Positions 54,753 through 63,748 of a DNA stretch of 64,000 nucleotides are shown one piece after another; the first letter of the stretch is position 1; the number at the start of each line of letters is the position of its first letter. Both the position numbers and the translations under genes were made by a program. The DNA is taken from contig NZ_CP067169.1 of the NCBI RefSeq assembly GCF_028553885.1, forward strand, positions 2,405,001-2,469,000, read 5' to 3'. The notes beneath the pieces were generated by a model. The model was given only the letters and a program-made list of their open reading frames with translations. It searched no databases and had not been told where the DNA came from. The DNA is from Paracoccus aestuarii. GTDB lineage: Bacteria; Pseudomonadota; Alphaproteobacteria; Rhodobacterales; Rhodobacteraceae.

Positions 54753-56033
54753 TCAGCCGGCCTCGGCCAGAACCCTCTGCGATGCGGCCCGGATGCGGGC
54801 CTTGTCGGCCTCCAGGACCAGCCCCTCCAGCCCATGGGCCAGCAGCTGCGGCGACAGGGCGCGGGCGGGGGGACCGAAGACCTCGGGCGCCTGCCGGACC
54901 AGCCCCAGCAGCATGTCCTGCAGCGCCGCCTGCATCTCGACGATCGAGGCGCCGTCGCGGGCCAGGGGGATCAGGCTGTCCTCCAGGATCTCCTCGGCGG
55001 TGATGCTGCGGATGTGCAGGCGCGGATAGGTGACCTCCGGGGCGACCTCCTCGGTCCAAGCGGACAGGATGCGCATCATCCGCACCGTTGCCGAGATCGC
55101 GGTGCCTGGGTCGTTCACCGCGGGCGACAGGGCGCGCTGGCCCATCTCGGACAGGACGCGAAAGCCGAATCGGGGGTCCTGTTCGAAGCTGCGCGTGGGC
55201 CGCAGGGTGAAGCAGCCGACCAGCGAATCGCGAATCGGTCCGGCCTCGTCCGGGTCGCCCGGCAGGCCGTTCACATGCAGCAGAGGCCGCCCGGCATGGA
55301 CGAGGTCGCCCGGCGTCGCGGTCATCCAGACGATCAGCCCATGCGTCTCGGCCAGGCCCGACAGGCTCTCCATGTCGCAGGACTGGACATGGCCCACCTC
55401 GGGCGTCAGGACCGGGACGGAATCGGCGGGGGCGTCGCCGCGCATCGGGTTCGCGCCCAGCCACGGCCGGTCGAGGCGCGCATGCAGCGTCACGGCGGTC
55501 GCGGTCTCCAGCCGGGTCAGGTTGTCGCCGATCAGGCCCAGCTCGCCCAGCCTGTTGATCCAGCGCAGCAGCGACACGATCACGACCAGGATCACCAGCA
55601 GCGTCACCGCGAACAGCACCACCCGCCCGCCATCGCCGTAAAGCTCGGTGTTCAGCATGATCAGCCCGACCAGGCTGAAGACGAAGGCCCCGATGAAGGT
55701 GGCCAGCACCGTCTGGCTGACCCCGTCGCGCACCAGCAGCGTCACCGCCCGCGGCGTGGATCCCGAACTGGCAGTCGCATAGGCCGCCGTCAGGATCGAC
55801 AGCGAGAACGTCGTCACCGTCAGCATGGAGGAGGCGACGATGTCCAGGATCGGCTCGATCGCCTCGGCCCCGATCTGGCCGGCCAGCCCCGCGGGGATCT
55901 GGTCGCGCAGCAGCGATCCCGCCACCGCCGTCACCAGCCCCAGAACCGCGAAGATGGTGACGCGGAACCACAGGGAGTTCAGGATCTCGTGCAGCCGCCA
56001 GCGCAGGCGGCTCACCCCTTCCAGCCGCGCCAT
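54753..56033 (-). CDS. DUF2254 predicted membrane protein
   Basis: A 426-residue inner-membrane protein with about four helices in the first 170 residues (for example FRVTIFAVLGLVTAVAGSLL, VASSMLTVTTFSLSILTAAY, ATFIGAFVFSLVGLIMLNTE, VVLFAVTLLVILVVIVSLLR) and a large soluble C-terminal part with FCR-type DPRFGFRVLSEMGQRALSPA. The AVNDPGTA segment is typical of DUF2254. Function unknown. It is 2 bp after the M48 peptidase gene on the same strand. Confidence 0.88.
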   Translation of the reverse strand: MARLEGVSRLRWRLHEILNSLWFRVTIFAVLGLVTAVAGSLLRDQIPAGLAGQIGAEAIEPILDIVASSMLTVTTFSLSILTAAYATASSGSTPRAVTLLVRDGVSQTVLATFIGAFVFSLVGLIMLNTELYGDGGRVVLFAVTLLVILVVIVSLLRWINRLGELGLIGDNLTRLETATAVTLHARLDRPWLGANPMRGDAPADSVPVLTPEVGHVQSCDMESLSGLAETHGLIVWMTATPGDLVHAGRPLLHVNGLPGDPDEAGPIRDSLVGCFTLRPTRSFEQDPRFGFRVLSEMGQRALSPAVNDPGTAISATVRMMRILSAWTEEVAPEVTYPRLHIRSITAEEILEDSLIPLARDGASIVEMQAALQDMLLGLVRQAPEVFGPPARALSPQLLAHGLEGLVLEADKARIRAASQRVLAEAG

Positions 56034-56035
56034 CC

Positions 56036-56817
56036 TCAGCGGACGCGGCCGGCCTGGACGTCGCCCACCGCGCGGCGGACCTGCGTCAGGCGCTGCGCGC
56101 GCGAGGGGTGGGTGCCCAGCACGTGGTTGCCGGGATCCGGGATGCGTTCGAACAGGCGCGATCCGTTGATCGGGTCATAGCCCGCGTTCAGCGCGATGAT
56201 GGCGCCCAGATAATCGGCCTCCAGCTCCCATTCGCGGGAATAGTATCGCGACCCGACCGAGGCGCCGATCTCCTGCGCGCGGGCCACGGCCGAGGTGTCG
56301 CCGCCATAGGCCGACGCGATGCTGCCCAGCACCACGGCGGCGGCGGTGGCCGCGCCCGACCGGCGGTCCAGGTGGTTCAGGATGTGATGCGCGGCCTCGT
56401 GGCCGACGACGAAGGCGATCTCGTCGGGATTGCGGGTCTGGGCGATCAGCGACAGGGTGAAGCCCACGACCGGGCGGCCGTTGCGGTCCACGGTCTGGAA
56501 GGCGTTGGGTTCCAGCCCCGGGCGGTCGTCGACGACGAAGACGAAGTCGCAGCTGATGGGCCGGGTGCGGCGGGCCAGGCAATCCTCGCGGACCTGCGGC
56601 TCCATCCGGCGCATGACCTGCACGAAGCTGCGGGCCGCGCCACTGGGGGTGGCGTCATGGGGGGCGATGCGGGGGCAGGCCCACGCGGGCCGGGGCCTGC
56701 TGGGACGGCTGCGGGGCGGGCATGGTGGCGCCTTCGGGCATAGGGGCGCAGCCCGCCACCGCCAGAACGGCCACCAGGACCCCCGCCAACCAACCCTGCG
56801 CCATCCGTCCTGCCATC
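56036..56817 (-). pseudogene. M48-family metallopeptidase lipoprotein with one frameshift
   Basis: From ATG 56817 the first frame reads MAGRMAQGWLAGVLVAVLAV, then a lipobox Cys at residue 23, and a proline-rich segment that hits a stop near 56650. The peptidase lies in the +1-shifted frame: FVQVMRRMEPQVREDCLARR, then GHEAAHH (HExxH zinc motif) and SREWELEADYLGAIIALNAG with the third zinc-ligand Glu. The break coincides with a G6 run on the plus strand (56659-56664); one extra base there joins the frames. Relatives (LoiP/YggG-like) are outer-membrane zinc proteases. Either an assembly error or a recent loss. Confidence 0.8.
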
Positions 56818-56958
56818 TGCCCTGCCCTGATTTCGGCGCCGCGGCGGCACCTTTTGACCTTTCGCGCAGTTTACCCCCTGCGGATGCGGCGGCAAGCCCG
56901 GCTTCTTGCCGCACGGCGCCATTCACGCGATTGTCGCCCCAGCCACAAGGAGATTCGG

Positions 56959-57204
56959 ATGTTCACCATCGAGCATGACTTCGACGCGACCGTGATCACC
57001 CTGATCGACGAGGCCGGGCCGAACACCCGCCCCCTGAACGAGGATGTGGTCATCCTCAGCTTCGACGACCGGGTGATCCTGGAACAGATGAGCGAGGATG
57101 GCGAGGAGGTCGTCCGCATCAGCCTGTCCATGCACCAGCTGACCGAGCTGCGGCTGGCCCTGAACCTGCCCGAGGGCAATTACCGCATCGAAAAGCGCGA
57201 CTGA
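56959..57204 (+). CDS. conserved hypothetical protein
   Basis: An 81-residue acidic protein, MFTIEHDFDATVITLIDEAG onward, ending LNLPEGNYRIEKRD, with an alternating pattern (VVILSFDDRVILEQM, VVRISLSMHQLTELRLAL) that suggests a small alpha/beta fold. AAGGAGA precedes the start; longer in-frame sequence overlaps the divergent M48 gene. No function recognised. 30 bp before the nitroreductase gene, so probably co-transcribed with it. Confidence 0.75.
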   Translation: MFTIEHDFDATVITLIDEAGPNTRPLNEDVVILSFDDRVILEQMSEDGEEVVRISLSMHQLTELRLALNLPEGNYRIEKRD

Positions 57205-57234
57205 CGCGCAAGGCCCCGGCCGGAAAGTGACCCC

Positions 57235-57819
57235 ATGACCGATCGACCCGACCAACCCAACCAGGCGGCTCTGGACTTCCTGGCCACGCGCCGGTCGCAT
57301 CCGCCCAAGCTGCTGACCGGCCCCGCCCCCGACCGCGCGGCCATGGAGCGCATCCTGACCTTGGCCGCCCGCGTCCCTGATCACGGCAAGCTGGAGCCGT
57401 GGCGCTTTCTGGTGCTGGGCCGGCAGACGCTGGACGATCTGGCCCTGCAGCTGCACCGGGCGGTGCTGGATGCGGGCCAGGACCAGGCGGCCGCGGACAA
57501 GGCCGCCTCGGCCATGGCCTCGCCGGTCATCGTCGCGGTGATCCTGTCGCCGGTGGACAGCCCCAAGGTGCCGCTCTGGGAACAGACCCTGTCGGCGGGG
57601 GCGCTGTGCCTGGGGGTGGTGAATGCGGCGCTGGCCTCGGGCTGGGGGGCGGCCTGGCTGACGGGCTTTGCCGCGCTGGACGCGGATTTCGGCCGCGCCC
57701 ATCTGGGCCTGGCCGAGGGCGAGCGCATCGCGGGCCTGATCCATATCGGCACCCGCGGCGCCACCCCGCCCGAACGTCCGCGCCCCGATATCGCCGCCAA
57801 GACCCAGTGGCGCGCGTGA
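57235..57819 (+). CDS. nitroreductase family protein (YdjA-like)
   Basis: A 194-residue FMN-dependent oxidoreductase: FLATRRSHPPKLLTGPAPDR near residue 13 binds the FMN phosphate, AARVPDHGKLEPWRFLVLGR near 43 is the family core, and LSAGALCLGVVNAALASGWG near 119 the second core segment. Short nitroreductases of this type act on nitroaromatics or unknown substrates. Its stop overlaps the next gene's GTG start. Confidence 0.9.
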   Translation: MTDRPDQPNQAALDFLATRRSHPPKLLTGPAPDRAAMERILTLAARVPDHGKLEPWRFLVLGRQTLDDLALQLHRAVLDAGQDQAAADKAASAMASPVIVAVILSPVDSPKVPLWEQTLSAGALCLGVVNAALASGWGAAWLTGFAALDADFGRAHLGLAEGERIAGLIHIGTRGATPPERPRPDIAAKTQWRA

Positions 57820-58532
57820 TCGCGGTCCGGGCCTTGGCGCGGGGCTGGGGGGATCTGATGCGCCCCTCGGTGCTGCGGCTGGCGATCCTGGGCGTGGCGC
57901 TGACCGTCACGCTGTTCGTGGCGCTGCAGGTGGCGATCTTCTGGGTGATCCGCATACTGGTCCCCGGCGGCGTCACCTTGCCTTGGCTGGGCCAGGTCGA
58001 TTACGGGATGATCTTTTCCTGGGGGTCGCTGGCGCTGTTTCCGATCATGGGGTTCTTCCTGATGGCGCCGGTGGCGGCGGGCTTTGCGGGCCTGTTCGCC
58101 GAAAACGTCGCCGAGACGGTCGAGCGCATCCACTATCCCGACCGTCAGGGCCGGTCGCTGGATTTTCTCGACGGGCTGTTGGAGGCGGGGGCGGTGATGC
58201 TGGCCATGCTGGGGATCGCGCTGCTGACCTTGGTGCTGACGCCCTTTCTGGGGCCCTTGGCGCCGGTCCTGTTCTTTGGCGCCAATGGCTGGCTGCTGGG
58301 GCGCGAGTTCTTCCAGATGGCCGCGCGGCGCCACATGCCCGAGATGGCCGCGCGCGATCTGCGCCGCGCCCATGGCGGGCGCGTGCTGGCGGTGGGGGTC
58401 GCGGTGGCGATCGGGCTGGTCATCCCGGTGGTGAACATCACCGTGCCGCTGCTGGCGGCGGCGGCCTTCACCCATCTGTTCCAGATGGTCAGCGGATCAG
58501 CTGGTCCAGGTTCGAGATATCGGCCCGCGTGA
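57816..58532 (+). CDS. EI24 / CysZ-like membrane protein
   Basis: A 238-residue membrane protein starting at GTG 57816, whose codon overlaps the nitroreductase stop (GTGA). The EI24 signature is visible as LFPIMGFFLMAPVAAGFAGL followed by VERIHYPD, and PLAPVLFFGANGWLLGREFF later; four to five helices are likely. EI24-family CysZ proteins are sulfate transporters, but the wider family is functionally mixed. The 3' end overlaps the convergent DUF1467 gene by 44 bp. Confidence 0.85.
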   Translation: MIAVRALARGWGDLMRPSVLRLAILGVALTVTLFVALQVAIFWVIRILVPGGVTLPWLGQVDYGMIFSWGSLALFPIMGFFLMAPVAAGFAGLFAENVAETVERIHYPDRQGRSLDFLDGLLEAGAVMLAMLGIALLTLVLTPFLGPLAPVLFFGANGWLLGREFFQMAARRHMPEMAARDLRRAHGGRVLAVGVAVAIGLVIPVVNITVPLLAAAAFTHLFQMVSGSAGPGSRYRPA

Positions 58533-58758
58533 TCAGCCCGCCAAAGATGATGACCGCGATCACCGCCCACATCAGCGAGGTGATCGCCGTCGTCCACAGC
58601 AGCTTGCGCCGCCAGTTGACGCCTGATGGCGCGCCCGCATGGGTGCCCGGCACCACGGCGCCGGCATCGGCCTGGCTCTGCTGGCCGATGGGCATGACCA
58701 CGAACAGGGTCAGAAACCACAGGGACGCGAAAAGGACGATACCGCCGGTCAGGTTCAT
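58489..58758 (-). CDS. DUF1467 small membrane protein
   Basis: An 89-residue protein with two helices: an N-terminal one (LTGGIVLFASLWFLTLFVVM) followed by PIGQQSQADAGAVVPGTHAG and a second near the C-terminus (LLWTTAITSLMWAVIAVIIF). That layout, with a conserved P-x-G loop, is the DUF1467 family of alphaproteobacteria; role unknown. Its start abuts the stop of the methylmalonyl-CoA epimerase gene by one shared base, so it is the downstream member of a two-gene unit. Confidence 0.88.
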   Translation of the reverse strand: MNLTGGIVLFASLWFLTLFVVMPIGQQSQADAGAVVPGTHAGAPSGVNWRRKLLWTTAITSLMWAVIAVIIFGGLITRADISNLDQLIR

Positions 58759-59162
58759 CAGACTTGCTCCAGTTCGATCAGGCAGCCGTTGAAATCCTTG
58801 GGATGCAGGAACAGGACCGGCTTGCCATGGGCCCCGATCTTCGGCTCGCCGCCGCCCAAGACGCGCGCGCCTTGGGCCAGCAGCCGGTCGCGGGCGGCCA
58901 GGATGTCCTCGACCTCGTAGCAGATGTGATGGATCCCGCCCGCGGGGTTCTTGTCCAGAAACCCCTGGATGGGGCTGTCCGCGCCCAAGGGGTGCAGCAG
59001 CTCGATCTTGGTGTTGGGCAGCTCGATGAAGATCACCGTGACGCCGTGATCGGGCTCGTCCTGGGGCGGGCCGACGGTGGCGCCAAGCGTGGTCTGGTAT
59101 TGCGCCGCCGCCGCCGACAGGTCGGGGACGGCGATTGCGACATGGTTCAGGCGACCGATCAT
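58758..59162 (-). CDS. mce: methylmalonyl-CoA/ethylmalonyl-CoA epimerase
   Basis: A 134-residue vicinal-oxygen-chelate protein: MIGRLNHVAIAVPDLSAAAA, VTVIFIELPNTKIELLHPLG, NPAGGIHHICYEVEDI and the metal-ligand region DFNGCLIELEQV. It interconverts the epimers used by Ecm and methylmalonyl-CoA mutase, completing three ethylmalonyl-CoA pathway genes in this window. GGAGG lies 5 bp before the ATG at 59162; the preceding GTG is less likely. Confidence 0.94.
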   Translation of the reverse strand: MIGRLNHVAIAVPDLSAAAAQYQTTLGATVGPPQDEPDHGVTVIFIELPNTKIELLHPLGADSPIQGFLDKNPAGGIHHICYEVEDILAARDRLLAQGARVLGGGEPKIGAHGKPVLFLHPKDFNGCLIELEQV

Positions 59163-59226
59163 CACATCCTCCGTTTCCGGGCTTTCTACGGCTTTCGGGC
59201 CCTGCGGGAAAGGAAAAGCGGCGTCG

Positions 59227-59241
59227 TTAACCGCTTCTTAG
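59227..59241 (+). promoter_or_regulatory. near-consensus CtrA box before the response regulator
   Basis: TTAA (59227-59230), N7, TTAG (59238-59241) differs by one base from TTAA-N7-TTAA and is 48 bp upstream of the response regulator start, the same distance as the perfect box has from the glycosyltransferase. Confidence 0.35.
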
Positions 59242-59288
59242 GGATTCGGGGCTTTTATGGGGTGATCGAGAGGAACGGGGATCGCGCC

Positions 59289-60023
59289 ATGCAGACCGAA
59301 CAGCACAGCGAAGCTGCCAAGCCCTTGCCGCAATGGCGTTTGTCGCTGCCCAACAGGCCCCTGACCGGGCTGACCGTGCTGGTGATCGAGGATTCGCGCT
59401 TTGCCAGCGAGGCCGTGCGCCTGCTCTGCCTGAAATCGGGTGCGCGGATTCGCCGCGCGGATTGCCTGCGTTCGGCGGACCGTCACCTGCGGACCTATCG
59501 CCCGGCGGTGGTGATCGTGGATCTGGGCCTGCCCGATGGCGACGGCGTGCCGCTGATCGCCGAGATGAACCGCGCCGAACATCGCGTCCCCGTGATCCTG
59601 GCCATGTCCGGCGATGCCGACCGCGCGGCCGAGGCGATGGCCGCGGGCGCCGACGGCTTCCTGCCCAAGCCCGTCGAAAGTCTGGCGGTGTTCCAACAGG
59701 CGATCCTCAGCCGCCTGCCTGCGGGCATGGCCGGGACCGCGCTGCGCGCTTTGCCCGATGACGTGATCCAGCCCGACGCATCGGGGCTGCGCGACGACCT
59801 GACCCATGTGGCCGAGATCCTTTCCAGCGCCCAAGACACGACCGAAATCGACTATATCGCCCGCTTCCTGGCCGGGGTCGCGCGATCGGCGCGTGACCCC
59901 GCGCTGGAGGCCGCGGCCGCAGCACTGGCGCGCGACCATGACGCGGGCAATGCCTTGGCCACGGACCTGGCGCGGATCAGCGGCATGGTCCACGACCGCC
60001 TGGCCCATGCCGCCGAGATGTGA
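59289..60023 (+). CDS. CheY-like response regulator with C-terminal helical domain
   Basis: A 244-residue protein. The receiver domain spans about 27-140: acidic pair E34-D35, phospho-acceptor D78 (VVIVDLGLPDGDG), and K127 (FLPKPVE). The C-terminal 100 residues are helical (LTHVAEILSSAQDTTEIDYI, then AAAALARDHDAGNALATDLA) without a DNA-binding motif I can recognise, so it may act by protein contact. No histidine kinase gene is adjacent. It is divergent from mce. Confidence 0.87.
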   Translation: MQTEQHSEAAKPLPQWRLSLPNRPLTGLTVLVIEDSRFASEAVRLLCLKSGARIRRADCLRSADRHLRTYRPAVVIVDLGLPDGDGVPLIAEMNRAEHRVPVILAMSGDADRAAEAMAAGADGFLPKPVESLAVFQQAILSRLPAGMAGTALRALPDDVIQPDASGLRDDLTHVAEILSSAQDTTEIDYIARFLAGVARSARDPALEAAAAALARDHDAGNALATDLARISGMVHDRLAHAAEM

Positions 60024-60296
60024 GGCGGCGAGACAGGCTCCACCTTTTTTACCGCCTCGGTCACTTGGTCAAAAAACGTAGCTTGAAGCCGCTCTTGCTC
60101 GCCGCAACGGTGGAACGCAGAAGAAATATGGCTTCACCCGCGCTCTACGTAACTTATTCTGTGCAAGCGGCTTATCGCTTCGGATCATCGAGACGACAGC
60201 CCTCAAAGGCATACCGAACGACTTGTAGCAAGATCGGCTTGGCGATGCGCCAGCCCATCGCCTGACCGTACTGCCATCAGCCCCGAGGCCTCGCTC
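60024..60296. other. 273-bp gap, no gene recognised
   Basis: The region between the response regulator and aspS stops is AT-richer than its surroundings, with T6 (60046) and A6 (60074) runs. An 81-codon open frame crosses it but has no ribosome site or family resemblance. No tRNA, 4.5S RNA or transposon end was found. It could hold a small RNA or decayed sequence. Confidence 0.4.
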
Positions 60297-62072
60297 TTAT
60301 TCCTTCGGCAAGGACCGCAGGCGCAGGTCGCGCATCTGTTCGTTGGTAGGCTCACTGGGGGCGCCCATCATCAGGTCCTCGGCGCGCTGGTTCATCGGGA
60401 ACATGATGACCTCGCGGATGTTCTGCTCATCCGCCAGCAGCATCACGATCCGGTCGATCCCGGCCGCACAGCCGCCATGCGGGGGCGCGCCATAGCGGAA
60501 GGCCTTGACCATTCCGCCGAAGCGCTTTTCGACCTCGGAGGCCGGATAGCCCGCCAGTTCGAAGGCCTTGAACATGATCTCGGGCTTGTGGTTGCGGATC
60601 GCGCCGCTGATCAGCTCATAGCCGTTGCAGGCCAGGTCATACTGGTATCCCAGCACCTTCAGCGGATCGCCCTCCAGCGCCTCCATCCCGCCCTGCGGCA
60701 TGGAGAAGGGGTTGTGGCTGAAGTCGATCTTGCCGTCATCGGTCTTCTCATACATCGGGAAATCGACGATCCAGGCGAACTTGAACTGGTTTTCATCGAT
60801 TAGGCCCAGCTCGCGGCCGATCTCGGTCCGGGCGCGGCCCGCGACGGCCTCGAACTGGTCCGGCTTGCCGCCCAGGAAGAAGGCCGCGTCACCCTCGGCC
60901 AGACCCAGCTGCGCGCGGATGGCCTCGGTCTTCTCAGGCCCGAGCGCCTTGGCGATGGGACCGGCGGCTTCGGTCGAGCCGTCCTCGGCGCGGCGCCAGA
61001 TGATATAGCCCATGCCGGGCAGGCCTTGGCTCTGGGCGAAGGCGTTCATGCGGTCGGCGAACTTGCGGCTGCCGCCGGTGGGGGCGGGAATGGCGCGAAC
61101 CTGGGTGCCCTCCTGCTCCAGGAGCTTGGCGAAGATGCCGAAGCCCGAGCCGCGGAAATGGTCGCTGACCACCTGCATCTCGATCGGGTTGCGCAGGTCG
61201 GGCTTGTCGCTGCCGTATTTCAGCAGCGCATCGGCATAGGGGATCAGCGGCCAGTCGGCATCGACGCGGCGCCCGCCGCCGAACTCCTCGAAGAGGCCTT
61301 GGATCACGGGCTGGACGGTGGCGAAGACGTCCTCCTGCCGGACAAAGGACATCTCCATGTCCAGCTGATAGAAATCGGTGGGCGAGCGGTCGGCGCGCGG
61401 GTCCTCGTCGCGGAAGCAGGGCGCGATCTGGAAATACTTGTCGAAGCCCGCGACCATGATCAGCTGCTTGAACTGCTGCGGCGCCTGCGGCAGGGCATAG
61501 AACTTGCCCGGATGCAGGCGCGAGGGCACCAGGAAGTCGCGCGCGCCCTCGGGGGAGGACGCGGTGATGATCGGGGTCTGGAATTCGGTGAAGTTCTGGT
61601 CCCACATGCGGTTGCGGATCGACCGGATCACATTGGACCGCAGCATGATGTTGTCATGCAGGCTCTCGCGGCGCAGGTCCAGGAAGCGATAGGCCAGCCG
61701 CGTCTCCTCGGGGTAGTCCTGATCGCCGAAGACCGGCAAAGGCAGCTCGTCGGCGGGGCCCAGCACCTCGACCTCGGTGGCATAGACCTCGATCTCGCCT
61801 GTGGGCAGCTTGGGGTTGACCAGCGACGCGTCGCGCAGCTTCACGCGGCCGTCGATGCGGATGACGGTCTCGGCCCGCAGACGCTCCATCGCGGCGAAGG
61901 CGGGGCTGTCGCTGTCGGCCAAGACCTGCGTCATGCCGTAATGGTCGCGCAGATCGACGAACAGCACGCCCCCATGGTCGCGGACCCGGTGGACCCAACC
62001 CGACAGGCGGATGGTGGACCCGGCATCGGCGGCCTTCAGGTCGCCGCAGGTATGGCTGCGATAGGCGTGCAT
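60297..62072 (-). CDS. aspS: aspartyl-tRNA synthetase
   Basis: A 591-residue class IIb synthetase starting [20 protein letters not shown]. The OB-fold anticodon domain ([20 protein letters not shown]) is followed by the catalytic domain: [20 protein letters not shown], motif 2 in [20 protein letters not shown], and motif 3 near the C-terminus, [20 protein letters not shown]. The bacterial GAD insertion is present by length. A TTG 15 bp upstream is open but the ATG at 62072 gives the family start. Alphaproteobacterial forms can be non-discriminating when GatCAB is present. Confidence 0.97.
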   Translation of the reverse strand: MHAYRSHTCGDLKAADAGSTIRLSGWVHRVRDHGGVLFVDLRDHYGMTQVLADSDSPAFAAMERLRAETVIRIDGRVKLRDASLVNPKLPTGEIEVYATEVEVLGPADELPLPVFGDQDYPEETRLAYRFLDLRRESLHDNIMLRSNVIRSIRNRMWDQNFTEFQTPIITASSPEGARDFLVPSRLHPGKFYALPQAPQQFKQLIMVAGFDKYFQIAPCFRDEDPRADRSPTDFYQLDMEMSFVRQEDVFATVQPVIQGLFEEFGGGRRVDADWPLIPYADALLKYGSDKPDLRNPIEMQVVSDHFRGSGFGIFAKLLEQEGTQVRAIPAPTGGSRKFADRMNAFAQSQGLPGMGYIIWRRAEDGSTEAAGPIAKALGPEKTEAIRAQLGLAEGDAAFFLGGKPDQFEAVAGRARTEIGRELGLIDENQFKFAWIVDFPMYEKTDDGKIDFSHNPFSMPQGGMEALEGDPLKVLGYQYDLACNGYELISGAIRNHKPEIMFKAFELAGYPASEVEKRFGGMVKAFRYGAPPHGGCAAGIDRIVMLLADEQNIREVIMFPMNQRAEDLMMGAPSEPTNEQMRDLRLRSLPKE

Positions 62073-62133
62073 GTGCGTTTTCCCCAAGTTTTCAGCCCCC
62101 GCACAAAGCGCGGGACGGCGGGGAAGTCAACCG

Positions 62134-62796
62134 TTAGAACGGCCGGACCACATTGCCGGTATAGAAGTAGAGCCCCATCCCCATCGCGAACAGGATGTTG
62201 CCCGCCACCGCATGCAGCACGAAGGCCGCCGGAAAGCCGTGGCGCAGATAGGCGCGGGCAAAGAACCAGCCGCCGATGAAGGTCATGATCACCACGATCC
62301 AGGACCAGAACATCAGATGCGCGAAGGAGAACACCGCCGCGTTCAGCGCCAGCGCCGCGCGCCCCTGTGGCAGGATCGCGCCATAACGGTGAAAGAACAG
62401 CGGTCGAAAGATCAGCTCCTGCGGCAGGGCGGACAGGATCGGATAGAAGGCCCAGATGACCAGCAGGAATTCCGGCCGGTTGCGGATGATGACGAACAGC
62501 GCCTCGGGCCGGGTCAGGGTCAGGATGACCCAGCTGGCCAGCGCGGTGGCCAGGGCGATGCCCGCCACCTCGCGCCAGGGCATGCGCCGCCAGCCGCGCA
62601 CCAGGATGCGCCAGCGGAACCCGCCCGTCAGCCACAGCAGTCCCATGCCCGCCAGGCTGAACACCGCCAGCGCCGTGAACAGCGCGTCGCCGGGCAGGAA
62701 CAGCGCAATGACCAGCGGCGCCCCGATATAGAGCGCCGCGAACTCGAACCTCAACCAGCGATGCGGGGCTACCGCACCAGTCGTCTCTGCAACCAT
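62134..62796 (-). CDS. CPBP-family intramembrane metalloprotease
   Basis: A 220-residue membrane protein with about six helices. The CPBP/ABI (Rce1-like) motifs are SALPQELIFRPLFFHRYGAI (motif 1, with Gln replacing the first of the usual Glu-Glu pair), VFSFAHLMFW (motif 2 His) and LHAVAGN (motif 3 His). The Q-for-E change may alter activity. The start overlaps the 3' end of the upstream lysozyme gene by 28 bp. Confidence 0.87.
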   Translation of the reverse strand: MVAETTGAVAPHRWLRFEFAALYIGAPLVIALFLPGDALFTALAVFSLAGMGLLWLTGGFRWRILVRGWRRMPWREVAGIALATALASWVILTLTRPEALFVIIRNRPEFLLVIWAFYPILSALPQELIFRPLFFHRYGAILPQGRAALALNAAVFSFAHLMFWSWIVVIMTFIGGWFFARAYLRHGFPAAFVLHAVAGNILFAMGMGLYFYTGNVVRPF

Positions 62797-63581
62797 CGTG
62801 ACCAATCCGCAGCGGACCCTACAAAGGCGTTGATATCGACATCACCCCGGATGCCCGGCACGATCCCCGTGCCCGTATATTGCCAGAAGGTCCAGGCCTG
62901 GCCGGGATAGGTCACACGGGGGTGATCCGCCACCGAACGCAGCCAGAATTCCGCGTTCATGCGGCCCATCTGGTTTTCGCGATAGAAATCGACCGTCGTA
63001 TAGATCACCGGGCGCTGCCCGTAATGGCGGCCGACGATCTGCATGAAGATCTCGGCCTCGCGCAGGACCTCGGACGGGGGCGGGCGTCGGGGGCAGTTGC
63101 GCGAATTGGTCCATTCCAGGTCCAGCACCGGCGGCAGCGATCCGGCCTCGCGCGGGACGTTCTGGATGAACCAATAGGCCTGCTCGGCCCCGGTCCGGCA
63201 GAAGTAATAGAAATGATAGGCCCCGCGCGGAATGCGCGCCTGCGCGGCGTCGTGCCAGTAGCGGCGGAAGTTCGGGTCGGAATGGTCGCCCCCCTCGGTC
63301 GCCTTGATGAAGGCAAAGCTGATCCCGGCATTGCGCACGCGCATCCAGTCGATGTCACCCTGCCACCGGGATACGTCGATTCCGTGAACGGCATGGCCGT
63401 AGGGCGCGCCGTTGCGCCAAGGATGCGGGCGGCTGTCGCCCAGCTGCGGGTTCGCGCCCGGCCCGGGGGCCACCTGGTATCCCTGCGGCACCCCGCCCGG
63501 CCCGCGCGGCGGCGTGCGCGCACAGGATACGGCAAAGGTCACCACGACCAGTCCCATCATCAGCTTTGTCAGAAATTTCAT
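62769..63581 (-). CDS. GH25-family lysozyme-like lipoprotein
   Basis: A 270-residue protein with a lipoprotein signal (lipobox FAVS-C20) and a Pro/Gly-rich linker, then a glycoside hydrolase 25 domain: GIDVSRWQGDIDWMRVRNAG (catalytic-face Asp), FAFIKATEGGDHSDPNF, PPVLDLEWT (catalytic Glu) and RPVIYTTVDFYRENQ. GH25 enzymes cleave MurNAc-GlcNAc bonds. As an outer-membrane lipoprotein it would remodel the organism's own peptidoglycan. Co-transcribed with the CPBP gene. Confidence 0.9.
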   Translation of the reverse strand: MKFLTKLMMGLVVVTFAVSCARTPPRGPGGVPQGYQVAPGPGANPQLGDSRPHPWRNGAPYGHAVHGIDVSRWQGDIDWMRVRNAGISFAFIKATEGGDHSDPNFRRYWHDAAQARIPRGAYHFYYFCRTGAEQAYWFIQNVPREAGSLPPVLDLEWTNSRNCPRRPPPSEVLREAEIFMQIVGRHYGQRPVIYTTVDFYRENQMGRMNAEFWLRSVADHPRVTYPGQAWTFWQYTGTGIVPGIRGDVDINAFVGSAADWSRWLQRRLVR

Positions 63582-63700
63582 GCCTGCCCCATATGGTTTC
63601 GCGACGATTGCGCGTCGGACGCTTGCCGCGTCATTCCCCGCGTTATCGCAAAACCGTGAGGCCTTGTCACCGACCCAACCCGGTCACGGTTGCGTCAGAT

Positions 63701-63733
63701 GGCCCGGCCCTCAGCTGTCGCGCGGGCCGGGCC
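63701..63733. terminator. inverted repeat after the edge gene
   Basis: GGCCCGGCCC (63701-63710) pairs perfectly with GGGCCGGGCC (63724-63733), 10 bp, 16 bp beyond the stop of the partial gene at 63749 on the minus strand. There is no proper T-run, so intrinsic termination would be inefficient. Confidence 0.45.
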
Positions 63734-63748
63734 AAGTCGTTCTTGGGA

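Noticed and set aside
60020..60265. An 81-codon open frame after the response regulator
   Set aside because: It overlaps the preceding stop, has no ribosome site, and its Arg/Ser-rich translation does not resemble a folded protein.
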